Assembly (NCBI RefSeq): GCF_038397725.1
Contig: NZ_CP151634.1
Span: 3,534,001-3,598,000, forward strand
Direction: 5' to 3'
Length of the DNA stretch: 64,000 nt
Source of the DNA: Microbacterium sp. LWO13-1.2
GTDB lineage: Bacteria > Actinomycetota > Actinomycetes > Actinomycetales > Microbacteriaceae
Shown here: in pieces, positions 17,689-25,876 of the stretch
Position numbering within the stretch: the first letter of the stretch is position 1
Layout: each line of letters starts with the position of its first letter
The notes under the pieces: model-generated
Databases searched by the model: none
What the model was told of the DNA's origin: nothing
What the model saw: only the letters and a program-made list of their open reading frames with translations
Translations under genes and position numbers: made by a program

Positions 17689-19089
17689 GTGAGCGGCCAG
17701 ACGTGGACCCCTGCCCCGAAGAAGGGCATCATCCCCCTGCATCCTTTGACCTTCGGAATGCTGCTGGGCAAGGCCTTCGCCGCCCTGCGTCACAACCCCA
17801 AGGTTCTCTTCGGCTTCGCCGTGGTGATCCAGCTCATCGCCACTCTGGTGATGGCAGCCGTCATGGGCGTCGTGCTCTTCACGACGTTCTCGCGACTGGA
17901 GACGGTGTCCCCATCGTCACCTGACTTCGAGGCCGTGTTCGCCGGCACCATCCTCGCGAACATCCTCGCCGGCCTCGGCGTGGGCGTGGCATCGGTGGCG
18001 TTCACGGCACTGATGCAGGGCGTCGTCGCCGCAGAGGTCGGCTACGCCGCCATCGGTGTGAAGGCGTCCCTGGGCACGCTGTGGCGGAAGATGGCTCCCG
18101 CGTTCTGGCGGCTGGCCGGTTTCGCCTCCCTGTCGGTGCTCTTCATCTTCGGTCTTATCGCGATCGTGGTCGGCATCATCGCCGCGTTCGTGGCAGGCGG
18201 GCTCGGTTCGAGTGCGGAACTCATCGGCGTGACGGTGATCATCGTGCTGCTGATCCTCGCTGCCAGCATCCCGCTGATGGTGTGGTTGACGACGAAACTG
18301 CTCCTGGTCCCGTCGATCCTCGTGCTGGAGCGCGCGCGGTTCCGGGAAGCGCTGGTGCGCTCATGGCGGCTGACCAGAGGACGCTTCTGGGTCGCGTGGG
18401 GTGTGAGCTTCCTGATCAGCGTCATCATGGGCCTGGCGATGCAGGTCGTGAGCATTCCGGTCTCGCTCATCAGCACCCTGTTCGGCTCGGTCATCGCTCC
18501 CACGGGCTCGCCGGATGCCGGTGCGATCTTCGGATTCGTCTTCGCCATGCTCGCACCGCAGATCCTCCTGCTCGTCCTGCAGGCGATCACTCTGGTCGTG
18601 CAGAGCACAGGATCCGCGCTCGTCTACCTGGACTGCCGGATGCGGTACGAAGGACTCGACCAGGCACTCATCGCCCACGTGGAACGCCGTGACCTGGGGT
18701 GGACCGAAGACCAGTTGGGCGATCCCTACGCGGTCGATCCGACGCGCGCAGTGAGCAGTGCAGCACCGCCGAAGCAGACCCCCGAGTATGCGATGGCGCC
18801 AGCCGGATACGGATACCCGCCGCAGCAGTACGCGAACGCTCCCCAGCCGTATCAGGCCTACCCCGCGCAGGCGTATCCCGCTCAGCCGTATCCCGCTCCG
18901 CCGTATCCGGCGCCGGCGCACTCGGGCTACCCGCCCACTTCGCCCTACGCCGCCGTGCCGCCGCAGCAGGCCGCCCCCACCGTTCCGCAACAGGGATTCG
19001 CGCCGCCCCCTCCTGCTCCGCTTCCCCCTGCCGTCGCCAGCCCGCCGACGGACAGCCCCTGGGCCGCCCCGGGTTCCGATTCGGCATGA
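17689..19089 (+). CDS. Polytopic membrane protein with Pro/Tyr-rich tail (GDPD membrane-domain-like)
   Basis: A 466-residue protein. After a cytosolic N-terminus there are about six membrane segments between residues 40 and 310, arranged as in the membrane domain seen fused to glycerophosphodiester phosphodiesterases and in many actinobacterial DUF7847-type proteins. No catalytic domain is attached. Residues about 360-466 are low complexity with repeated Tyr-Pro-Ala blocks. The GTG at 17689 is preceded by GGAGGGAG; an in-frame ATG at 17662 lacks such a site. Its stop overlaps the next gene by 4 bases (ATGA), so it heads the DUF4129-DUF4350-MoxR-DUF58 operon. Substrate unknown. Confidence 0.82.
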   Translation: MSGQTWTPAPKKGIIPLHPLTFGMLLGKAFAALRHNPKVLFGFAVVIQLIATLVMAAVMGVVLFTTFSRLETVSPSSPDFEAVFAGTILANILAGLGVGVASVAFTALMQGVVAAEVGYAAIGVKASLGTLWRKMAPAFWRLAGFASLSVLFIFGLIAIVVGIIAAFVAGGLGSSAELIGVTVIIVLLILAASIPLMVWLTTKLLLVPSILVLERARFREALVRSWRLTRGRFWVAWGVSFLISVIMGLAMQVVSIPVSLISTLFGSVIAPTGSPDAGAIFGFVFAMLAPQILLLVLQAITLVVQSTGSALVYLDCRMRYEGLDQALIAHVERRDLGWTEDQLGDPYAVDPTRAVSSAAPPKQTPEYAMAPAGYGYPPQQYANAPQPYQAYPAQAYPAQPYPAPPYPAPAHSGYPPTSPYAAVPPQQAAPTVPQQGFAPPPPAPLPPAVASPPTDSPWAAPGSDSA

Positions 19090-19727
19090 TCCTGCGGTTC
19101 GACGAGCTCTTCGTCCCGGACGGCGACGAGGCGCAGCGCTGGGCCGAGGAGGAACTGGCCAATCCTCGCTACGCCGACGCGAGGCCGAACTGGTTCGACC
19201 TCGTCGCGCGCGACATCGGCCGCTTCCTCGCCGACCTGTTCACCTCGGAGACCAGTGCCGATGTGGGTCCGGCCGCGCTGATCATCGTCACCGTCGTCAT
19301 CGTCGCCGCCCTCATCACTGCACTCATCATCTGGGGTCGCCCCCGCGATGCGAGAGCCGTGCGGCGTGCCCGCGGCGACCTGCTCGGTGAGCGCGATGAC
19401 CGCAGCGCCGCCCAGTTGCGGGCAGAGGCCGAGCGCAGCGCCCGCGTCGGCGACTGGGATACGGCGACCATCCTCCGCTTCCGCGCCCTCGCCAGAGGGC
19501 TGCTCGAACGAGACCTCATCGATCCGGCCCCTGGCGCCACTGCTCAGGCGATCGCACGGGAGGCGGCGGCCGTATTCCCTGCCGAAGACGGTCCGGTGCG
19601 GAGCGCCGCAACCGCCTTCGACGATGTCCGCTATCTGCAGCATCCGTCCGATGCGGAGCGCTACCGCGAGCTTGCGGCCACCGATGACCGGCTGAGCGCG
19701 CTGCGCCCGGAAGCGGTGCCCGCGTGA
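19086..19727 (+). CDS. DUF4129 domain-containing membrane protein
   Basis: A 213-residue protein. One membrane segment lies at about 60-82 (LIIVTVVIVAALITALII). The C-terminal cytosolic part (about 95-205) has the DUF4129 layout: ARVGDWDTATILRFRALARGLLERDLI, then PAPGATAQAIAREAA, then a DVRYLQHPSD segment with the conserved tyrosine near the end. The family always sits with MoxR ATPases and DUF58 proteins and is thought to act in membrane-linked protein assembly, though its biochemistry is unknown. ATGA overlap with the upstream gene and GTGA overlap with the DUF4350 gene tie it into the operon. Confidence 0.9.
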   Translation: MILRFDELFVPDGDEAQRWAEEELANPRYADARPNWFDLVARDIGRFLADLFTSETSADVGPAALIIVTVVIVAALITALIIWGRPRDARAVRRARGDLLGERDDRSAAQLRAEAERSARVGDWDTATILRFRALARGLLERDLIDPAPGATAQAIAREAAAVFPAEDGPVRSAATAFDDVRYLQHPSDAERYRELAATDDRLSALRPEAVPA

Positions 19728-20911
19728 GTCTCGTCGATGACGCCGCGGTCGCGCCGTCCACCGCGGTGCGCACCCGCGGGCGGCTGCGCCGGTTCGCGGG
19801 ATGGGCGCTCATCGCCGTGCTCGTGCTGATCGTCGCCCTGGTCGGGCTGCGGGTCGCGGCGACCGCGCCGAACGCCCACGGCGGACTCGACCCCGAAGGA
19901 CGCAACGACAGCGGCACCCTCGCACTGGCCGAGATCCTGCGGGATCAGGGGGTCGAGGTATCGGTGTTCCGCTCTCGGGCCGAGGCGCGAGCGGCCATCG
20001 ACGACGACACCACCCTCGTGATGTCCAACCCGTACACCCTCTCCGATGAGGCGACCCTCGACCTCATCGGGCCGGCCGATCGCGTCGTCTTCCTCTCGAC
20101 GGGCACTCACCTGCTCCGATTGCTCGAGATCGGCGAGACGGCATCGGGAAGCAGCGGACCCGTCGAAGCCGGGTGCTCCGAAGCGGAGTTCGCCGATGTC
20201 GGGACCATCCGCCCCGACCGGCTGTTCGAGCCCGCCGACGGCGTGCAGGGCTGCTTCGGCGACGACGAGGGCGCCGCCGTCCTCGTCGACGACCGCGCTG
20301 ACGGATGGCGCGCCGTGGTGGAGGGGACGAAGCTGTTCAGCAACGCCTACCTCGCCGAAGACGGCAACGCCGCCCTCGCCCTCGCTCTGCTCGGACAGAC
20401 CGAACGAGTGGTCTGGTACGTCCCGACCTTCGAGGACTCCGATCTGGAGGGCGATGAGCCCGAGACGCTGGGCTCGCTCACTCCCGGTTGGGTGACGCCG
20501 GCAATCCTGCTGCTGATGATCGCCGGAGTCGCCGCGGCGATCTGGCGGGGTCAGCGCTTCGGGCCGCTGGTCGCGGAGACTCTCCCGGTGACCGTGCGCG
20601 CCTCGGAGACCATGCACGGCAGGGCGCGGCTCACCGCCAAGGCCGCGGATGCGACGCACGCCGCTGAAGCGCTGCGTGTGGGGTCGCTGCGGCGGCTGGC
20701 TCGTCGCCTGGGACTCGCCGCGCACGCCGGTGTCGATGAGGTCGCCGACGCAGCAGCTGATCGGCTTCGCATTCCACGCGGATCCCTGCAGGAGCTGCTC
20801 GGCGGCCCTCTGCCCACCGACGACCACGGCCTGATCGACCTCGCCCGCCGGCTCAGCGAGCTGGAGGCATCCGTCGAGCAGAGCGCCCACTCGGCGAGGA
20901 GACCCGAATGA
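19724..20911 (+). CDS. DUF4350 domain-containing membrane protein
   Basis: A 395-residue protein. TM1 (about 25-46) anchors the N-terminus, followed by an extracytoplasmic DUF4350 domain at about 55-125 (GRNDSGTLALAEILRDQGVEV then a strand pattern like a Rossmann half), and a second membrane segment at about 252-272. The C-terminal about 120 residues are cytosolic and Arg-rich. DUF4350 proteins go with MoxR/DUF58/DUF4129 in actinobacteria; their role is unknown. Start GTG overlaps the DUF4129 stop by 4 bases. A very short open frame begins on its own stop codon (see the entry at 20908). Confidence 0.9.
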   Translation: MSLVDDAAVAPSTAVRTRGRLRRFAGWALIAVLVLIVALVGLRVAATAPNAHGGLDPEGRNDSGTLALAEILRDQGVEVSVFRSRAEARAAIDDDTTLVMSNPYTLSDEATLDLIGPADRVVFLSTGTHLLRLLEIGETASGSSGPVEAGCSEAEFADVGTIRPDRLFEPADGVQGCFGDDEGAAVLVDDRADGWRAVVEGTKLFSNAYLAEDGNAALALALLGQTERVVWYVPTFEDSDLEGDEPETLGSLTPGWVTPAILLLMIAGVAAAIWRGQRFGPLVAETLPVTVRASETMHGRARLTAKAADATHAAEALRVGSLRRLARRLGLAAHAGVDEVADAAADRLRIPRGSLQELLGGPLPTDDHGLIDLARRLSELEASVEQSAHSARRPE

Positions 20912-20964
20912 CTGCAACAGAACGACGTCCACCCATCCCGACGGAAGCCGAGGACACCCCGTGA
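20908..20964 (+). CDS. 18-codon bridging ORF between DUF4350 and MoxR genes (possible coupling peptide)
   Basis: An ATG overlapping the DUF4350 stop (ATGA, 20908-20911) opens a frame of 18 codons (MTATERRPPIPTEAEDTP). Its TGA overlaps the MoxR GTG start (GTGA, 20961-20964). Both junctions use the 4-base overlaps seen elsewhere in this operon, so this frame would let ribosomes pass from one gene to the next. It may be a remnant or a coupling device; no homology can be claimed. Confidence 0.35.
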   Translation: MTATERRPPIPTEAEDTP

Positions 20965-21932
20965 CCCCTGAGAACTTCACCGCCGACGACGCCGCGCTGC
21001 GTCAGGCCATGCACCGCGTGCGCACCGAAGTCGACAAAGCCGTCGTCGGACAGGCCGGCACCGTCACCGGACTGCTCGTCTCGCTGCTGGCCAGAGGGCA
21101 CGTGCTCCTCGAGGGCGTGCCGGGGGTCGCGAAGACCCTCGTCGTGCGGTCATTCGCCCGGGCTCTGGGGCTGGACACCAAACGCGTCCAGTTCACCCCC
21201 GACCTGATGCCGGGCGATGTCACCGGATCGCTCGTGTACGACGCGCGCACCGGTGAGTTCGACTTCCGGGCGGGACCGGTGTTCACGCACATCATGCTCG
21301 CCGACGAGATCAACCGCACTCCACCGAAGACGCAGGCGGCGCTGCTGGAGGCGATGGAGGAGCGCCAGGTGTCGGCTGACGGCGTCAGCCGCCCCCTGCC
21401 GGACCCGTTCCTGGTCGCAGCGACACAGAACCCCATCGAGCACGAGGGCACGTACACGCTCCCGGAGGCCCAGCTGGACCGCTTCCTGATGAAGCTCGTC
21501 GTCGGCATGCCAGAGCGTGACGCCGAGGTGATGGTGCTCCGCCGCCACGCCGAGGGCTTCTCGCCGCGAGAGCTCACCGGCGTCGAGGCGGTCGTGAGCG
21601 CAGACGAGATCCGTGCGGCGCAGGAGGCCGCCGGTCGCGTCGAGGTCACCGATGATGTCCTCGGGTACGTCGTCGACCTCGCCCGCGCGACCCGTCAGTC
21701 CCCTTCCGTCGAACTCGGCGCCAGCCCTCGCGCCTCGACCGGGCTGCTCGCCGCGGCGAAGGCATGGGCGTGGCTGAACGCCTCATCCGCTGTCACCCCC
21801 GACCACGTGCAGACCATGCTGGTGCCCGTCTGGCGGCACCGTCTCTCGCTCCGCCCCGACGCGCAGATGGAAGGCGTGTCGGCGGATGCCGTGCTCACCT
21901 CGGTCGTGCAGCAGACCAGGGTGCCGATCTAG
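20961..21932 (+). CDS. MoxR-family AAA+ ATPase
   Basis: A 323-residue cytoplasmic AAA+ ATPase. Motifs are Walker A GVPGVAKT (about 53-60), the glycine-rich FTPDLMPGDVTGS, Walker B ADEINRTPPKTQAALLEAMEE (about 113 on), sensor 1 VAATQNPIEHEGTYTLPEAQLDRF, and the arginine-rich sensor 2 region LGASPRAS. MoxR proteins act as chaperone-like ATPases together with the VWA-type DUF58 partner, encoded next. The DUF58 gene begins on the base after this gene's TAG, so the two are likely made in fixed ratio. The GTG start overlaps the stop of the short bridging ORF. Confidence 0.95.
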   Translation: MTPENFTADDAALRQAMHRVRTEVDKAVVGQAGTVTGLLVSLLARGHVLLEGVPGVAKTLVVRSFARALGLDTKRVQFTPDLMPGDVTGSLVYDARTGEFDFRAGPVFTHIMLADEINRTPPKTQAALLEAMEERQVSADGVSRPLPDPFLVAATQNPIEHEGTYTLPEAQLDRFLMKLVVGMPERDAEVMVLRRHAEGFSPRELTGVEAVVSADEIRAAQEAAGRVEVTDDVLGYVVDLARATRQSPSVELGASPRASTGLLAAAKAWAWLNASSAVTPDHVQTMLVPVWRHRLSLRPDAQMEGVSADAVLTSVVQQTRVPI

Positions 21933-23240
21933 GTGTTCGTCACCGGCCGCCTCGCCGTCGCCCTCGCCATCGGCGTGGTTCCGCTCGTCGCCTTCGGGAT
22001 GGCGGGCTATCCGCCGTACGCGCTGCTGGGCGCGTGGGTCGGGCTGTGCGCGCTGCTGGTCGTCCTCGACGTCGCCCTGGCAGCCAGCCCGCACGCCGTC
22101 GCAGTGAGCCGACGGGTGCCTGCGCGTTCGCGTCTCGGCGAGCAGGTGCCGGTGAGCATCGCTGTGCACAATCAGGGCAGCCGCACCCTGCACGCACTGA
22201 TCCGGGATGCCTGGCAGCCCACGGCCGGTGCAGGGTCGGAGCGTTCGCGCCTGGTCGTCCCCCCTGGCGAACGGCGGCGTGTCGCGATCCCGTTGCTCCC
22301 TCGGCGTCGTGGCGAGCTGGTCAGCGAGTTCGTGATGATCCGCTCTCGCGGGCCGCTCGGACTGGCAGGACGTCAGGCGCGCCACCGAGTGCGCGGTGCG
22401 ATCCGCGTGCTCCCCGCCTTCTCCTCCCGCAAGCACCTGCCGTCGCGCCTCGCTCGGCTGCGCGAACTCGACGGCAACACCAGCATCCAGGTACGCGGTC
22501 AGGGCACCGAGTTCGATTCGTTGCGCGAGTACGTGCGCGGCGACGACGTGCGCTCGATCGACTGGCGGGCGACGGCGCGCGCCGGCACCACGATGTTGCG
22601 GACCTGGCGCCCGGAGCGCGATCGGCACGTCGTGATCATCATCGACACCGGTCGTACGGCAGCAGCGCGCGTCGGCGACGGGACCAGGGTCGACGCCTCG
22701 CTCGAGGCGGCGCTCCTCCTCGCCGCGCTCGCCTCGCGTGCCGGTGATCATGTGCATCTACTCCTGTACGACCGCGTCGTGCGCGGCCGAGTGACCGGCG
22801 TCGACGGCGCAGGGCTCCTGCCCGCGATGACGGATGCGATGGCCCCCGTGCACGCTCGACTGGTAGACACCGACTGGCATGGCGCCTTCGCCGCCGTGCG
22901 CACTCTCACGACCCGCCCCTCGCTGATCGTCGTCCTGACCGCCCAGGACGCGGCGGAGTCGGCGCGCGGGTTCCTCGGCGCGTTCCCCGACGCGTCGCGG
23001 GCGACGACCGTGCTGGTCGGGTCGGTCACGGACGACGATGTCGCATCCCTTGCCCAGCAGCGTGGCTCCCGCGAGGAGATCTACCTCGCGGCAGCCGCCG
23101 AACGCACGCTCCGAGACGCGGAGAACGTCGCGGATGCCATCCGGCGCGCAGGCGGCGAAGCGATCGCCGCCGACCCCGAAGATCTTCCGCCCCGGATCGC
23201 GGACCGCTACCTCGAACTGAAGGCCGCAGGCCGGTTGTGA
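21933..23240 (+). CDS. DUF58 / VWA-like domain protein
   Basis: A 435-residue protein, partner of MoxR. Two membrane helices lie at about 5-22 and 28-48. A beta-rich region follows, then the DUF58 signature at about 180-225 (GQGTEFDSLREYVRGDDVRSIDWRATAR). The C-terminal part is von Willebrand A-like, with a degenerate MIDAS segment VIIIDTGRT where DxSxS would be expected. It starts directly after the moxR stop with no gap. The MoxR-DUF58-DUF4129 set is widespread and presumed to help mature a membrane or secreted complex; the target is unknown. Confidence 0.92.
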   Translation: MFVTGRLAVALAIGVVPLVAFGMAGYPPYALLGAWVGLCALLVVLDVALAASPHAVAVSRRVPARSRLGEQVPVSIAVHNQGSRTLHALIRDAWQPTAGAGSERSRLVVPPGERRRVAIPLLPRRRGELVSEFVMIRSRGPLGLAGRQARHRVRGAIRVLPAFSSRKHLPSRLARLRELDGNTSIQVRGQGTEFDSLREYVRGDDVRSIDWRATARAGTTMLRTWRPERDRHVVIIIDTGRTAAARVGDGTRVDASLEAALLLAALASRAGDHVHLLLYDRVVRGRVTGVDGAGLLPAMTDAMAPVHARLVDTDWHGAFAAVRTLTTRPSLIVVLTAQDAAESARGFLGAFPDASRATTVLVGSVTDDDVASLAQQRGSREEIYLAAAAERTLRDAENVADAIRRAGGEAIAADPEDLPPRIADRYLELKAAGRL

Positions 23241-23260
23241 ATCCCAAGGAGAGAACGAAT

Positions 23261-24031
23261 ATGAGCGACATCAGCACGGATACGCCTTCCAGAACAGCCA
23301 AGCTCACCGCTGAGGCCTTCGGCACCTTCCTCCTCGTCCTCGGTGTGATCAGCACGGCATTGTTCGCAGCCGGTTTCGGAGAGGGCACGGATGCGCACAA
23401 CAAAGGCGTCGGGTTCCTCGGCGTCGCCCTCGCTGTGGGCCTCACCGTCATCGCGGGCGCGTACGCCTTCGGCCCGATCTCGGGTGGGCATTTCAATCCG
23501 GCTGTCACCGTCGGCGTCGCCGCAGCCGGCCGGATGCCGTGGCGCGATGTTCCCGGCTACGTGATCGCTCAGGTCATCGGCGGTCTCGTCGCGACGACGC
23601 TCATCTTCCTGGTCGGGCTGTTCGGACCGGAGGGCTGGCTGGAAGCACAGCGCAACGCCGGATTCGCGAGCAACGGATTCGATGCGGCCTCCCCCGGCGG
23701 TTTCGGCATCGGAGCCGCCATCGTCGTCGAGGTGCTGTTCACTGCCGTGTTCCTCATCGTGATCCTCGGCGTGACGCATCCGACGCGCGGCACCGCCTTC
23801 GGCGGCCTCGTCATCGGTCTCACGCTGACACTGATCCATCTGGCGATCATCCCGATCGACAACGCCTCGGTGAACCCCGCGCGCTCGATCGCGACGGCGG
23901 TCTATGGGAACACCGACGCTCTCGCCCAACTGTGGGTGTTCCTGGTGTTCCCCGTGATCGGCGCGCTCATCGCGGGCTTCGCGTACAAGGCTCTGTTCGA
24001 CTCCGAAGAGGAGTCGGAGCCAGTCGCCTGA
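23261..24031 (+). CDS. Aquaporin / MIP-family channel
   Basis: A 256-residue channel of the aquaporin family with six membrane helices and two half-helices. The NPA motifs are at 79-81 (GGHFNPAVTVG) and 205-207 (ASVNPARS), with the selectivity-filter Arg at 208. The first helix has the conserved AEAFGTFLLVLGV. An Arg-Ser after the second NPA and a short loop E favour a water channel (AqpZ-like) over a glycerol facilitator, but this is inference. The ATG at 23261 has AAGGAGAG 8 bases upstream; the frame opens 8 codons earlier. It follows the DUF58 gene by 20 bases and may belong to the same transcript. Its end is 4 bases from the convergent spoIIM-like gene. Confidence 0.92.
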   Translation: MSDISTDTPSRTAKLTAEAFGTFLLVLGVISTALFAAGFGEGTDAHNKGVGFLGVALAVGLTVIAGAYAFGPISGGHFNPAVTVGVAAAGRMPWRDVPGYVIAQVIGGLVATTLIFLVGLFGPEGWLEAQRNAGFASNGFDAASPGGFGIGAAIVVEVLFTAVFLIVILGVTHPTRGTAFGGLVIGLTLTLIHLAIIPIDNASVNPARSIATAVYGNTDALAQLWVFLVFPVIGALIAGFAYKALFDSEEESEPVA

Positions 24032-24035
24032 GCCG

Positions 24036-25028
24036 TCAGCCGGCGACGAGGCGCGGCGTTCCTGCTTCGTACTCGACGAGATCGCCGGTCTCGCCGCGGC
24101 GGTGCGCCCGGCCGCCGACGACGAGCATGTAGATGAGGAAGACGGCGAGCGCGGCCGCACCGATCCCGATCTTGACCGGCCAGGGCAGCGCCCATCCGGT
24201 GACGAAGCCCTCCACGAGACCGGCGAGGAACAGGGCGAAGATCAACCCGATCGCGACCGTCGCCAACGCGCGTCCCTGCTCGGCGAGCGCCTCACCGCGA
24301 GTACGGTGCCCCGGCGCGACCCAGGCCCAGAAGACGTGCAGTCCCGCGGCCGCCGCGACGAAGATGCAGGTCAGCTCCAGCATCCCGTGCGGCAGGATGT
24401 ACAGCACCATCACGTCGACGCGATCATGCACAGCCATCACCGCACCGGCGACGCCCAGGCCCATCGCGTTCTGGACGATCATGTACACCGGCCAGAGACC
24501 GGTGACACCGAACAGCACGCACTGCGCAGCGATCCACGCGTTGTTCGTCCACACCATGCCGGCGAAGACCGCCGCCGGATTCTCCGTGTAGTACCCGGTG
24601 AAGCTCTCGTCCGCGTACTGCTGGAGCAGATCAGGCGGGCCGAGGGTCGCGACGAGCTCGGGGTCGCTGGCGATCCAGGCCGCGGTTCCGACCGCGATCG
24701 CGACGAAGACGAGGGCGATCACGAGCGTCGTCCAACGCAGCCGATACAGCGCCGCGGGAAGCTGCTGGGTGAAGAACCGTGCGATCTGAGTGAGAACGTT
24801 GTCGGAGGCTCCGGTCAGCCGAAGCCGCGCACGGACCAGGATCGTGGACAGGTAGGCGCCCTGTGGCGTTTCACCGACCGACGTCTTCAGTTCCGCGAGA
24901 TCCGCGGAGGCCGCCCGATAGCGCACGATGAGCTCGTCGACGCCTGCGCCGTCGAGCCGGGCGTGACTGAGGTGCTCCAACCGCTCCCATTCGGGGCGGC
25001 GTGCATCACTGAGCGCATCGGCATCCAC
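24036..25028 (-). CDS. Stage II sporulation protein M-like membrane protein
   Basis: A 330-residue protein of the SpoIIM family, found in non-sporulating actinobacteria beside an RDD gene. The N-terminus is a helical cytosolic region (about 1-95). Five to six membrane segments follow, with the family landmarks NNAWIAAQCVLFGVTGLWPVY and LPHGMLELTCIFVAAAAGL. I chose GTG at 25028, which lies 7 bases after TACAGT (leaderless pattern) and aligns with where I expect family members to begin. An ATG at 25046 adds six residues and would overlap the start codon of the RDD gene. Function unknown, membrane organisation suspected. Confidence 0.85.
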   Translation of the reverse strand: MDADALSDARRPEWERLEHLSHARLDGAGVDELIVRYRAASADLAELKTSVGETPQGAYLSTILVRARLRLTGASDNVLTQIARFFTQQLPAALYRLRWTTLVIALVFVAIAVGTAAWIASDPELVATLGPPDLLQQYADESFTGYYTENPAAVFAGMVWTNNAWIAAQCVLFGVTGLWPVYMIVQNAMGLGVAGAVMAVHDRVDVMVLYILPHGMLELTCIFVAAAAGLHVFWAWVAPGHRTRGEALAEQGRALATVAIGLIFALFLAGLVEGFVTGWALPWPVKIGIGAAALAVFLIYMLVVGGRAHRRGETGDLVEYEAGTPRLVAG

Positions 25029-25034
25029 CTGATT

Positions 25035-25041
25035 TACTGTA
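25035..25041. promoter_or_regulatory. Shared bidirectional -10 region between spoIIM-like and RDD genes
   Basis: TACTGTA reads as -10 TACTGT on the plus strand (25035-25040) and TACAGT on the minus strand (25041-25036). The plus ATG is 4 bases away and the minus GTG 7 bases away, so one symmetrical box could drive both divergent genes. Confidence 0.4.
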
Positions 25042-25044
25042 CTC

Positions 25045-25854
25045 ATGTCTGCCTCGATCGACGCCTCCGACGAAGTCCTCTCCGGCGAGGCCGTCGCGAT
25101 CGATGTGCAGCCGGTCGGCTTCCTGCTGCGCGCGCTCGGCGCGATCATCGACATGCTGCTCGGATTCGCGCTGTTCATCCTGTGGATCTTCCTGCGGATC
25201 TGGCTCCTCGACGTCGGCATTCTCGATGAGGCGACCGACCGGATCTCGATGGTCGTCGCGATCGTGGTCAGCTTCGTCGTCGTGCCGATCGCGATGGAGG
25301 TGGCGCTGAAGGGCCGCAGTCTCGGCAAGCTCGCCGTCGGCGGCCGGATCGTACGCGTCGACGGCGGCGCCGCCGGCTTCCGGCACGCGTTCATCCGTGC
25401 ACTGCTGGGAGTTCTCGAGATCTACATGACCCTCGGCGGCATCGCCGTGCTGGCCGGCGCGTTCAACGGGCGCTCGCAACGCCTCGGCGACATGGTCGCT
25501 GGAACATACAGCCAGCGCGTCAGGACACCGAAGCTCGTTCCGCATGCGCCGTTGCTTCCGCCTTCCCTCACCGGCTGGGCGCAGGTCGCCGACGTCGCGC
25601 GCCTCCCCGACCGGTTGGCCAGGCGCATCTCGCAGTTCCTGCAGACGGCACCGCGGATGGCACCCGGTGCCAGGGTCCGGGTGGCGCAGGAGTTGCTCGC
25701 CGAGGCCGCGCCCTTCGTCTCCCCCATGCCCCCTGTCTCGCCGGAAGAGGTGCTCATGGGCATCACGGTGCTGCGTCGCGAGCGCGAACGCCGCGCACTG
25801 CAGAACGCCGACCGGCGCGCTGAGAAGCTCACCGGACGCCATATCGGCGTCTGA
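25045..25854 (+). CDS. RDD-family membrane protein
   Basis: A 269-residue protein. The RDD domain spans about 20-160 with three membrane helices (starting GFLLRALGAIIDMLLGFALF) and the signature Arg and Asp residues (RALGAIID; later GRSLGKLAVGGRIVR and RSQRLGDMVAGT). Residues 160-269 form a cytosolic helical tail, with a charged end. RDD proteins are thought to be cation/proton antiporters or transport accessories, without proof here. The ATG at 25045 overlaps on CATG with a possible ATG of the divergent gene. The pairing of RDD and SpoIIM is a conserved Microbacteriaceae arrangement from recall. Confidence 0.9.
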   Translation: MSASIDASDEVLSGEAVAIDVQPVGFLLRALGAIIDMLLGFALFILWIFLRIWLLDVGILDEATDRISMVVAIVVSFVVVPIAMEVALKGRSLGKLAVGGRIVRVDGGAAGFRHAFIRALLGVLEIYMTLGGIAVLAGAFNGRSQRLGDMVAGTYSQRVRTPKLVPHAPLLPPSLTGWAQVADVARLPDRLARRISQFLQTAPRMAPGARVRVAQELLAEAAPFVSPMPPVSPEEVLMGITVLRRERERRALQNADRRAEKLTGRHIGV

Positions 25855-25876
25855 CCGACCGCCGTGGTCGCGTCGC

